64,000 nucleotides of DNA from Legionella beliardensis (lineage in GTDB: Bacteria > Pseudomonadota > Gammaproteobacteria > Legionellales > Legionellaceae): NCBI RefSeq assembly GCF_900452395.1, contig NZ_UGNV01000001.1:2257501-2321500 (forward strand), in the 5' to 3' direction. The notes beneath the pieces were generated by a model, which saw only the letters and a list, made by a program, of their open reading frames with translations, did no database searches and was not told where the DNA came from. A program made the position numbers and the translations under genes. Within the stretch, counting starts at the first letter, position 1. Each line of letters opens with the position of its first letter. Positions 1 to 7,662 of the stretch are shown piece by piece.

Positions 1-350
1 GCTGTATCATCTGCTTCGGCTGCTTTTTTAAACCATTTGAATGCTTCTTCAGGCTCATTTTTACTTAAAGCATAATTTGCTAATAGACGCTGAGCAGGCA
101 GAAACCCTTTATTAGCAGCATTGGTAAAATAGCGTAATGCGAGCGTATCATTTTTTAATTCGCCATAGCCATAAAGGCGCATTAACCCAAGATAATAATT
201 AGCCACAGGATCTTTAGAAGCTAAACTTGGTAGTGTTTTTGCTGCAAGATTATAACTTCCTTGTCGATAAGCCTCTAAACCATTGGCAGCATAGGTCAAT
301 TGACTTCCTGCTGCAGCAACTAGGCAAAACCATGGTAATAATGATTTCAT
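1..350 (-). CDS. enhC: EnhC-like Sel1-repeat secreted protein, N-terminal part (runs off the left edge)
   Basis: The first 116 codons are visible, read leftwards from an ATG at 350. The product begins with a signal peptide (MKSLLPWFCLVAAAGSQLTYA) and continues into Sel1/TPR-like helical repeats (LGLMRLYGYG, then AEEAFKWF-type segments). It lies directly downstream of the EnhB-like and EnhA-like genes on the same strand. That is the gene order of the enhABC 'enhanced entry' locus of Legionella, where EnhC is a very long periplasmic Sel1-repeat protein that affects host-cell entry and intracellular growth. The identity rests on context plus the repeats, because most of the gene lies outside the window. 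A shorter Sel1 protein cannot be excluded. Confidence 0.75.
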   Translation of the reverse strand, partial: MKSLLPWFCLVAAAGSQLTYAANGLEAYRQGSYNLAAKTLPSLASKDPVANYYLGLMRLYGYGELKNDTLALRYFTNAANKGFLPAQRLLANYALSKNEPEEAFKWFKKAAEADDT

Positions 351-412
351 GGTAAATTTCCTTTCTAATTATTAATTAATACCCTCACTTTTAATCAAAT
401 TAGTACAATCCC

Positions 413-940
413 TTAGAGGGAAGGAATAATACCGTATCGTACAATTGCTCTAACTGCATCATTTTTAGAGTTAGTGTTTACAAGCCAATAATTTCCCTGA
501 TTGTTTAAACCATATTTTACATTTGTATATTCACATACTTGCAGGTGATTTTGACAGTCAACAACCTTACCATAAGGTGATTTTCCGTCAGTGACCGAGC
601 AAATATATTTCACTAAGGGTTCATTGGTTGCTAAAACAGCCCATTGACTACCCTTAACCGTGTGATTTAAATACATGCTACGTGAACTATCTTCATTGCG
701 CATTTGAAACAAGTTAATCGCTTGGTCAGATTTATTGAGAATAACATAAAGCGATTGACTTGCCCCAGCTGAACGTGGTGCTAGCTTAAGCGTTTTTAAA
801 TCAAAGGTATAACCTTCATTTCGACAACCAATTGGGTTATTCGTGTTTTCTTTTTCCTCAGCAAAAAGAGGATTACAAACTACTAGTAACAAGGGCAAGA
901 GTGCTACCTGTTTTAAATAAGTTTGGCTGATTATGTTCAT
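413..940 (-). CDS. enhB: EnhB-like secreted protein
   Basis: A 175-residue protein with an N-terminal signal peptide (hydrophobic about residues 10-27, ending LFAEEK). The mature part is a beta-rich domain with several Cys (IGCRNEG, KYICSV, VVDCQ, QVCEY) that probably form periplasmic disulfides. Its start overlaps the end of the L,D-transpeptidase gene by 4 bases, so the two are probably translationally coupled, and the EnhC-like gene follows about 60 bases downstream. I recognise no enzyme motif. The assignment to EnhB follows from its middle position in an enhA-enhB-enhC order and its size. Its molecular role is not known. Confidence 0.7.
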   Translation of the reverse strand: MNIISQTYLKQVALLPLLLVVCNPLFAEEKENTNNPIGCRNEGYTFDLKTLKLAPRSAGASQSLYVILNKSDQAINLFQMRNEDSSRSMYLNHTVKGSQWAVLATNEPLVKYICSVTDGKSPYGKVVDCQNHLQVCEYTNVKYGLNNQGNYWLVNTNSKNDAVRAIVRYGIIPSL

Positions 941-1659
941 TGTCTTTTTCCACTTGCAGTTGTTAAGATGGGTCGAACAATTACTTTAGTTCCTAAATTA
1001 TCTCCCTTACTTGTTTCTACAAATTCGTGGTTTAGCCAAAGGGCATCTTTAGTAAATAATCTCACACAGCCATGGCTTGCTCGATGCCCCGGTATGTCAT
1101 CCGAGCCATGTAAAGCAAATCCCTTATGAAAGTACATGCAGTAAGGCATTTTTGCACCACCACGACCAATGGGGTAAACATTAGAACGGCATTTTTCATT
1201 TTCTTTACTGAAGAAATAAAAGACCCCTGTCATTGTGCGGCAAGAATGACTGCTGTCTGGGCACTTATCGATGCCTGAGGAAATTGGCCCCCAATTAACT
1301 AATTTACCACTTGTATCATAGGCACCCCAAGCGAGCTTGTCTTGATCGACGATCACCTGTTTTTCACCATCAGATTTGATTTGTAGAGGAAAAGGCGAAA
1401 AATCAAAAATGGTCTTGTTGGCTAGCTCTCGTGGTACAACTATTTCTTTGCCATACCATAAATAGTTATAACTCCGATTTATACGCTGTACAATGTCACG
1501 CTGCTGTTCATCAGGAAAGAGCTTTTCCCAGGTCTGTCCGCGATCAACTTTAATACATTCATACTGAGGGTAAGCACAGAGTCCTTTACCATAATAAAGG
1601 GTTGCGTGAACTGCAAAGGCAGGTATTAAGAGAGTAATCAGCACCAATATTCTTTTCAT
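937..1659 (-). CDS. enhA: L,D-transpeptidase (YkuD domain), EnhA-like
   Basis: A 240-residue exported protein with a signal peptide at residues 1-19. A LysM-like stretch follows (about 34-76, ending WYGKEIVVP), then a YkuD catalytic domain. The active-site signature is complete: His184 in ALHGSD and SHGCVR at 195-200, with Cys198 as nucleophile. Enzymes of this family make 3-3 cross-links in peptidoglycan or attach proteins to it. It is the first gene of a minus-strand set followed by the EnhB-like and EnhC-like genes, which matches the Legionella enhA position. Regulation cannot be read from the sequence; the 447-base region upstream must hold the promoter. Confidence 0.85.
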   Translation of the reverse strand: MKRILVLITLLIPAFAVHATLYYGKGLCAYPQYECIKVDRGQTWEKLFPDEQQRDIVQRINRSYNYLWYGKEIVVPRELANKTIFDFSPFPLQIKSDGEKQVIVDQDKLAWGAYDTSGKLVNWGPISSGIDKCPDSSHSCRTMTGVFYFFSKENEKCRSNVYPIGRGGAKMPYCMYFHKGFALHGSDDIPGHRASHGCVRLFTKDALWLNHEFVETSKGDNLGTKVIVRPILTTASGKRQ

Positions 1660-2106
1660 GACGTGATCCCCTGAGTAATTTTTATGAAAGATTGCGCTTT
1701 ATAAAATCCTTCTTTTAACTTATTTCGGTTGCCGGCTTAAAAAGTTTAGTACTCCTTTTGCTCAATTCCATATTTTTTACTCGCTTCACATCTAGCCTTA
1801 AAGCAAATCGTCATTACAGCTTGCCCGATGTGTCAGTAAATCCATCAAAGCCTTTTTCTTTATTTAAGCAAAATAACAGAATTAAGCTTCAATTAAATGA
1901 TTGCAAAAACCAGGCCAAAATCGTGAGTTTGATCTAAAGTAGAAGTTATTTTGCTAAATGAATCCTACCCGCTCAATTGGTCATCTCTCTAGGCATGCTT
2001 CTGAGTGCTATAGAAATTATAAGTTACTCTATCTTCTAATTTAATTATTGTTTTATTTATTGATTTATTGTATTATAATTTGCCAAACCATTCCTGAAAA
2101 TAATAT
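1660..2106. other. Intergenic region between divergent enhA and a BPL_N-like gene
   Basis: A 447-base A+T-rich spacer between two divergently transcribed genes. It must contain promoters for both. A TATAAT at 2074-2079 lies about 28 bases before the rightward ATG, but I see no well-spaced -35 partner. No RNA gene, repeat family member or convincing ORF was found. Confidence 0.4.
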
Positions 2107-2958
2107 ATGCGTAAGCCTACTGAAAAAATATTAATAGCACAGTCTGAGGGTGATTTTGAGCCTTCAAGAAGTGATTTAAAAACTTTATTTGAGGAATATA
2201 ATCAAGCTCTTTTTACCAATCCAGATGTGGCCTATTTTACCAAAGATACTAATCTAGATGGTTTAGATCCTAAACATACAACCATTGTTATACCAGGGGG
2301 CCAGGCTATGATGATGAGTTTAAATTTACCGGTTAAAAATGAGGTCTTAGAAAAATTATTTACCACAGGGAGTAATGGCGTTTTTATTTGCGCTGGTGGA
2401 TATCTTGCGGCGCGGGAAATGAGGGTAGGCAATAAGAATAATGGGTTAGTTACTCTTTCACCACCTATACTTGATTTCTCATTAGGCATTTTATCAAATT
2501 TCACTGCCATAGGCCCTTTCTATCCTACAGATATTTATGATAAAGACACTAAATATTCTGCCCATAGTGTACAGATTAAAAGCTCAATATACACACTTAA
2601 TGCTCGGCAAATTTATTGGGAGGGCTGCGGTTTTGTTCCTAATAAACTATCAAATAGCTTAGTTGAGAAAGAATTTGAAGTAGTAGCAACCTATGGCGAT
2701 AAGGATACTTATTTTTTTAATAATCACGAAAACTATGATAATTTAGCGGCTATTGTGAGAAAAAAGCCATCAGGGGCTAGCGGAGGGTTTTTCGCTTCTG
2801 GCATACATATTGAAGCTGGGGTTCAAAACAGTAAGCTGTTAAATGAGGCTAAAGGAACTAACAGATACTTAAAAAACACAGCAAGTTTTTTTAACTCAAA
2901 ACAAGCGTTGGATGAAGTTCTGCCTATACTGTCGGAATCTATTTCTAGAAAGCCTTAA
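2107..2958 (+). CDS. BPL_N-like (biotin-protein-ligase N-domain, amidotransferase fold) protein, cytosolic
   Basis: A 283-residue protein with the layout of class I amidotransferase-like folds. It has an oxyanion-type loop VIPGGQ (about 61-66), a nucleophile elbow with Cys95 (VFICAGGYLAA) and a late His in SGIHIEA (about 236). These features match the BPL_N family, the N-terminal domain of fungal biotin-protein ligases, which also occurs alone in some bacteria. There is no biotin ligase domain and no signal peptide. It stands alone between divergent enhA and convergent uvrC, with no clear Shine-Dalgarno before its ATG. The substrate is unknown. A role as an acquired, eukaryote-like protein is possible but unproven. 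Confidence 0.55.
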   Translation: MRKPTEKILIAQSEGDFEPSRSDLKTLFEEYNQALFTNPDVAYFTKDTNLDGLDPKHTTIVIPGGQAMMMSLNLPVKNEVLEKLFTTGSNGVFICAGGYLAAREMRVGNKNNGLVTLSPPILDFSLGILSNFTAIGPFYPTDIYDKDTKYSAHSVQIKSSIYTLNARQIYWEGCGFVPNKLSNSLVEKEFEVVATYGDKDTYFFNNHENYDNLAAIVRKKPSGASGGFFASGIHIEAGVQNSKLLNEAKGTNRYLKNTASFFNSKQALDEVLPILSESISRKP

Positions 2959-3191
2959 ATTGATCTGCGCTTCCATTTCAGTAAGCGCAACATTGAAAAC
3001 CTGTAGGACATAAGATAGGTCGCTTAACAAGACTATATGTATTAAGAATTAATTCTCGTCTTAACAACCAATTAAAAGCTCACTTTGTAGGCTAAAGAAA
3101 TAGAAATCTGAGTCATTTATAGGGCATGCTTGTCAAATTAGACGTATTTAATTCGCAAAAAATTTTTATAAAACCCCTGTAGATAATGAGG

Positions 3192-5036
3192 TTAAGGGTG
3201 AAAATGCTGATAAATACGGGCCGCGAGTTCGGCATTAATTCCACTTACTTTTACAATTTCGTCAATGGGGGCTTTTGCCAAATCGCGTAAACCACCAAAA
3301 CGTTGTAGTAAAGCATGCCGTCTCTTAGGGCCAACCCCTTCAATCATTTCTAATGATGACTCAAGTCCCGCTGCTTGGCGTTTTTTACGATGTGCCATAA
3401 TTGCAAATCGATGTGCTTCATCACGAATATGTTGCAATAAATGCAGCGCTGGTGAGTCACTTGGTAATGATATTTCTTTATCTTGCTTGACTAAAATTAA
3501 TCGCTCCCATCCTGCTTTTCTATCAGCACCTTTAGCAATACCTAATAGAGTAATGCCTTCAATATTAAGCTCTTGTAAAACTTGTTGTGCTACACTTACT
3601 TGCCCTTTACCACCATCAATAATTAAGACATCAGGAAGATTTTGTTCTTGCAATAAACGTTTATAGCGTCGTGACAATACTTGTTGCATAGCTGCATAAT
3701 CGTCTGCCGGTGTAATACCATTAATATTAAAACGACGATAATCACTTTTTCGTGGCCCCTCTGCATCAAACACCACACAAGAAGCAACAGTCTGATTGCC
3801 TTGAGTATGACTAATATCAAAACACTCCATGCGTGCAATAGGCTCATTAAGTTCAAGAAGCTCCACCAAAGCAGCATAACGTTTAGCCAAGTTAGCGGCA
3901 GACGCTGCCTGTTCACTTACAGCTAAGCGGAGATTATTTTGCGCAAACTCAAGCCAACGGGCTTTAATACCACGCGGGCGAACTTGTAGACGACATTCCT
4001 TGCCTCGTAATTCAGTCAACATCGCGGCAATGAGTGGCAAGTCATAAACCGCTTCATCAAGAACTAATAAACCGGGGATGCGCTCAGGAACGTCAACGTA
4101 ATAAAAAGAAATAAATGCTTCTAACACTTGTTGACGCAAATCAACTGCCTCCATGGGTAGTTCAGGAACAGTTGGAAAAAAGCTTTGACTTGCAATGACA
4201 TGGCCATCACGAACAGAAATACATTGCACACAAGCAAAGCCTGCACGCGCATCAATGGCAATAACATCAGCATCACCACGTAATTGCACAACCCCTTGTT
4301 GTTCTTGTACTAAGCGTAGACTTTTAATTTGATCACGTAATACAGCTGCCTCTTCATAAGCAAGCGCTTGTACCGCTTTGCTCATCCGTATTTCTAATTC
4401 TTTCAGAATATCTTGACACTTGCCCTGCAAAAATTTGACCGCATCACTGACTGATTGTTGGTAATCTTCTTTAGAAATATAACCTGTACAGGGAGCGGTA
4501 CAACGTTTGATTTGGTACTGTAAACAGGGTCTTGAACGAGTATTAAAATAACTGTCTTTGCAATTGCGAATTTTAAAAACTTTTTGTATGGTATTTAACG
4601 TTTCGCGCACTATCGCAGCACTGGGGTAAGGACCAAAATAAGTTCCTTTTTGCGGCTTTCTCTTACTGCGATACATCTCCATACGTGGGTACACATGTCC
4701 TGATGCAATATGAATATACGGATAAGATTTATCATCACGCATTAAAACATTGTATTTAGGACGTAGCGCTTTAATTAAATTACTTTCTAAAAGCAGCGCC
4801 TCTGTTTCTGTTTTAGTAATGGTTACTTCAACTGCAACAACCTGACTTACTAAAGAGCGTGTTTTTGCACCAAGCGCTTGCTTAGTGAAGTAACTGCTGA
4901 CTCGTTTTTTTAAATTGGCTGCCTTACCCACATAAAGAATATTGCCCTGTGCATCTAGCATGCGATAAACGCCAGGCTCAGTCGTAAGACTTGTAAGAAA
5001 ATTGCTTAAGTCAGTAGATAATACGTGCTTGTTCAT
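3192..5036 (-). CDS. uvrC: Excinuclease ABC subunit C
   Basis: UvrC makes the two incisions around UvrB-bound lesions in nucleotide excision repair. The protein (614 residues from the chosen start) has the N-terminal GIY-YIG nuclease ([18 protein letters not shown]), a Cys-rich stretch ([15 protein letters not shown]), a UVR motif in the middle ([13 protein letters not shown]), the RNase H-like C-terminal nuclease ([20 protein letters not shown]) and a terminal helix-hairpin-helix pair ([14 protein letters not shown]). I chose the ATG at 5036. An upstream TTG at 5060 gives eight extra residues without a ribosome-binding site. It follows letA on the same strand, as in other gammaproteobacteria (uvrY-uvrC). 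Confidence 0.97.
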   Translation of the reverse strand: MNKHVLSTDLSNFLTSLTTEPGVYRMLDAQGNILYVGKAANLKKRVSSYFTKQALGAKTRSLVSQVVAVEVTITKTETEALLLESNLIKALRPKYNVLMRDDKSYPYIHIASGHVYPRMEMYRSKRKPQKGTYFGPYPSAAIVRETLNTIQKVFKIRNCKDSYFNTRSRPCLQYQIKRCTAPCTGYISKEDYQQSVSDAVKFLQGKCQDILKELEIRMSKAVQALAYEEAAVLRDQIKSLRLVQEQQGVVQLRGDADVIAIDARAGFACVQCISVRDGHVIASQSFFPTVPELPMEAVDLRQQVLEAFISFYYVDVPERIPGLLVLDEAVYDLPLIAAMLTELRGKECRLQVRPRGIKARWLEFAQNNLRLAVSEQAASAANLAKRYAALVELLELNEPIARMECFDISHTQGNQTVASCVVFDAEGPRKSDYRRFNINGITPADDYAAMQQVLSRRYKRLLQEQNLPDVLIIDGGKGQVSVAQQVLQELNIEGITLLGIAKGADRKAGWERLILVKQDKEISLPSDSPALHLLQHIRDEAHRFAIMAHRKKRQAAGLESSLEMIEGVGPKRRHALLQRFGGLRDLAKAPIDEIVKVSGINAELAARIYQHFHP

Positions 5037-5081
5037 AAATAATGATAAGAATAGAAACAACTACTAATATATTTAATCGGT

Positions 5082-5123
5082 AACAGGATTTATCTGCAAC
5101 TGTAGCACAAAATAAATCCTGTT
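5082..5123. other. Perfect 12-bp inverted repeat between letA and uvrC
   Basis: AACAGGATTTAT at 5082-5093 is exactly mirrored by ATAAATCCTGTT at 5112-5123, with an 18-base spacer. It lies in the 141-base gap between two same-strand genes. No U-run follows the stem in the direction of transcription, so a simple intrinsic terminator is not supported. An RNA hairpin acting on processing, or a dimeric protein-binding site, remains possible. Confidence 0.6.
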
Positions 5124-5177
5124 GCTGTTAGTGTGAAATTAATTTAAGAATAACAAACAGGTCTTCTTAGCCTTAAA

Positions 5178-5828
5178 TTAGTTATCCTCTGACGGCTTTT
5201 CAATAACGCCGTGCTTCATCGCTAGATGGGTAAGTTCAACATCATTCTTAATGCCAATTTTTTCAAAAATACGGTAACGATAACCATTAATCGTTTTTGT
5301 GCTTAAGAATAGACGATCAGCAATGTCTTGCACGGCCATGCCACTGGTTATCATTAACATGACTTGCATTTCTCTCTCTGATAAGGCATCAAATGGCGAG
5401 CCTTGCACAGCCATTAAGCTATTGATAGCCATTTTTTGTGCGATTTCAGCACTTAAATATTTTTCGCCTTTTGCTACCTTGCGAATAGCTGCCGCCATTT
5501 CTTGAGCGCCAGATTCTTTCGTCAGATAGCCCATAGCACCTAATTGCAAAATACGTGTTGGTAGGGGTTCAGCACAAACTGCAGTCACAGCAATAATTTT
5601 AATATGAGGATTAGATTTCTTAAGTCGTCGCGTTACTTCCCATCCATCAATGCCTGGCATTTTCATATCTAATAAAACAACATCAGGTTTGTGAGATTTC
5701 ACCAACAAGAGGGCCTCCTCGCCACTTGCAGCCTCAGCAACTACATCCATATCCGGCAAATCCTCTAATAGTCGGCGAATACCCATTCTAACCAACGCAT
5801 GGTCGTCAACAATGAGTATTTTGATCAA
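5178..5828 (-). CDS. letA: LetA/GacA/UvrY-type response regulator
   Basis: A 216-residue NarL-family response regulator. The receiver domain has acidic residues DD at 8-9, phospho-acceptor Asp54 (VVLLDMKMPG) and Lys104 (YLTKES). A LuxR-type helix-turn-helix lies at about 148-195 (LSEREMQVML, KTINGYRYRIFEKIG). The HTH wording is that of GacA/UvrY/LetA proteins. In Legionella LetA, with the sensor LetS, turns on small RNAs that titrate CsrA and so drives the switch to transmissive phase. The start codon is TTG at 5828, supported by AAGGAG six bases upstream. It sits next to uvrC as usual; no sensor kinase is in the window. Confidence 0.93.
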   Translation of the reverse strand: MIKILIVDDHALVRMGIRRLLEDLPDMDVVAEAASGEEALLLVKSHKPDVVLLDMKMPGIDGWEVTRRLKKSNPHIKIIAVTAVCAEPLPTRILQLGAMGYLTKESGAQEMAAAIRKVAKGEKYLSAEIAQKMAINSLMAVQGSPFDALSEREMQVMLMITSGMAVQDIADRLFLSTKTINGYRYRIFEKIGIKNDVELTHLAMKHGVIEKPSEDN

Positions 5829-6047
5829 GTAATGCTCCTTGACAATATGTCAGTCAATAACCTTCTTGTATAATCGATGTTTTGCTTCATAGCAAGCTAA
5901 TATTAATAAATAAAATTGCAGAAACGCTTGCAACGTTTATTTAAGCAAAAAGTTACAAGTATGCAAGAGGTCTCACGAATACAAAAAGTACACCGATATT
6001 AACAAGACTAGTCATGCATTACAATTAGAAGACATTGTTTAGCCTTC

Positions 6048-6866
6048 TTAACAGGCATGAATATGAATGCTTGGATTATTTTCATCCACTTCAAACAGTG
6101 GCGGGTATTCGCCTAACTCACATGCTCTGTGCATGTGCTGCCCTAGATCTTGGCAAACAAAGTTATACAATACTTGATAATTATCGATAACAAAGTAAAT
6201 GCGTTGCAGCATGTCAATCCGATAAGGCGTTCGAAATGCCGCGATGGGATCAAATAAAACACGCAAAGGAATGTCACTTTCTACACTATAAGCCGTTTCA
6301 CTGATAGATGATAAAATACCGCCGCCATAAGCACGCAAGCCTTTATTGGTTTTAATTAAACCAAACTCTACGGTAAACCAAAATAATCGTTGTAATAAAG
6401 GCCATTGTTCTTCAGGAAAAGTTAAAACCTTACGCGCATAATTGCAGATAAAATCAGCATAGATTGGATCAGTTAGCATCGGACAATGACCAAAAATTTC
6501 ATGAAAAATATCTGGCTCTTTCACATAATCTAATTCTTCCTGACAACGGATAAACGTGGCTGCCGGAAAACGCCTTTCTGCCAATAACTCAAAAAATTCA
6601 CGTGCTGAAATAAGTGCGGGAACTGCCTGAACTTGCCAGCCGGTTAAATTAATGAGCTTACTACTAATATCAGGAAGTTGCGGTATATGATTTGGTGATA
6701 AATCAAGTATCTTTAAACCTTGCAAAAATTCATCACTTGCCCGATTAGGTAAAATAGCCATTTGTCGCTCATACAATTGTTGCCAAATATGATTTTCTTC
6801 AGGTGAATACTCAATAAAGCCCTGCGCATTAGGTTGATGCGAAACATACTGACTAACAAAGTTCAT
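6048..6866 (-). CDS. phhA: Phenylalanine 4-monooxygenase
   Basis: Converts phenylalanine to tyrosine using Fe(II) and a pterin. The 272-residue length is that of bacterial single-domain enzymes without the regulatory ACT domain. The iron ligands are visible as His122 and His127 in DIFHEIFGHCPM and Glu167 in WFTVEFGL. Substrate-site segments TGWQ and GGGILSSISE are also present. It lies upstream of letA on the same strand, but with a 219-base gap, so it is probably a separate transcript. In Legionella this enzyme has been linked to pyomelanin formation through tyrosine catabolism. Confidence 0.95.
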   Translation of the reverse strand: MNFVSQYVSHQPNAQGFIEYSPEENHIWQQLYERQMAILPNRASDEFLQGLKILDLSPNHIPQLPDISSKLINLTGWQVQAVPALISAREFFELLAERRFPAATFIRCQEELDYVKEPDIFHEIFGHCPMLTDPIYADFICNYARKVLTFPEEQWPLLQRLFWFTVEFGLIKTNKGLRAYGGGILSSISETAYSVESDIPLRVLFDPIAAFRTPYRIDMLQRIYFVIDNYQVLYNFVCQDLGQHMHRACELGEYPPLFEVDENNPSIHIHAC

Positions 6867-7218
6867 ATTAGCTCCTGGCGCTCATGGTGATATGGTTATT
6901 TATAATTTTATTATACAGCTATGAGGAAGCACATGGTGTAATTATTTTGTCTAAAAATAGATCTTTCTAATGACAATTAACTCATCCACGCCATTATAAA
7001 AAAATACGTTACCGATATTCAACCTAAACGAACCCTAACCTATTAAATACAAAGCATTTGTATGAGGTTCATTAAAAAGAATAGTTAAATTATAGCTCTT
7101 TCTATAAGAAATCAAGAATTAGGCACAAATTAACACTTGCTACCGATTTCTACGAATGGTGATGGCAGGAATAATTAATTCAACTCCTGTTGTTTTTTTA
7201 CAATTTAATGGTTAGTCC
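6867..7218. other. Intergenic region upstream of phhA
   Basis: A 352-base A+T-rich spacer between two minus-strand genes. It must hold the phhA promoter. Near 7165-7199 there is a weak 5-bp stem followed by seven T on the plus strand, but no plus-strand gene ends there. No other structure was seen. Confidence 0.35.
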
Positions 7219-7509
7219 TTAAAAAAACTTACGCTCTAATCCAGGCGCTTTCAGTTCTTCAACATTCTGCAACGCTTTATTAACTTCTCTAGTAAGCTCT
7301 CTATTATTATTTTCACGACAATAGTCCTGAAGACGTTCTAAACAATGACTAGTTTGTTCAAGTAATTCGGATGGGTCATCTTCCGTTTTAATTAAATGAT
7401 CTACGTCTGCTAGGATGTCATTGATATTTTTATCAGGATTGTGCGTGTTTATTTTTGCTTGCAGGCTTTCTTTGATAAATTTTATGGTTTCACGTTCGTT
7501 AGCGGCCAT
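7219..7509 (-). CDS. Small helical hypothetical protein
   Basis: A 96-residue charged, almost wholly helical protein that I do not recognise. The chosen ATG at 7509 (MAANERETIKFI) has GGAG five bases upstream. A longer reading from 7536 lacks such support. There is no signal peptide or membrane segment. The heptad-like Leu/Ile pattern (IKFIKESLQAKI, LADVDHLIKTEDD, LLEQTSHCLERLQDY) suggests a coiled coil. The next gene on the strand, upstream, is the large PP2C-like protein about 150 bases away. No function is proposed. Confidence 0.6.
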   Translation of the reverse strand: MAANERETIKFIKESLQAKINTHNPDKNINDILADVDHLIKTEDDPSELLEQTSHCLERLQDYCRENNNRELTREVNKALQNVEELKAPGLERKFF

Positions 7510-7662
7510 AATTAACTCCAACATCTTATACAACAAGTTTAATTATAGTACAAATAGAAAAATTTAAGCGCCTTTTAAAATTCGCAAGGAATAATCCGCT
7601 GATGATAACATCAGCGAGTTACAGAAAATTTTAAGAGAATTTTCTTAGTTGGAAAAGGGAGC

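Noticed and set aside
5037-5060. Upstream TTG start for uvrC
   Set aside because: No ribosome-binding site and eight unconserved residues; the ATG at 5036 fits the family.
7165-7199. Weak stem with seven T, terminator-like on the plus strand
   Set aside because: No plus-strand gene ends nearby and the stem is only five base pairs.
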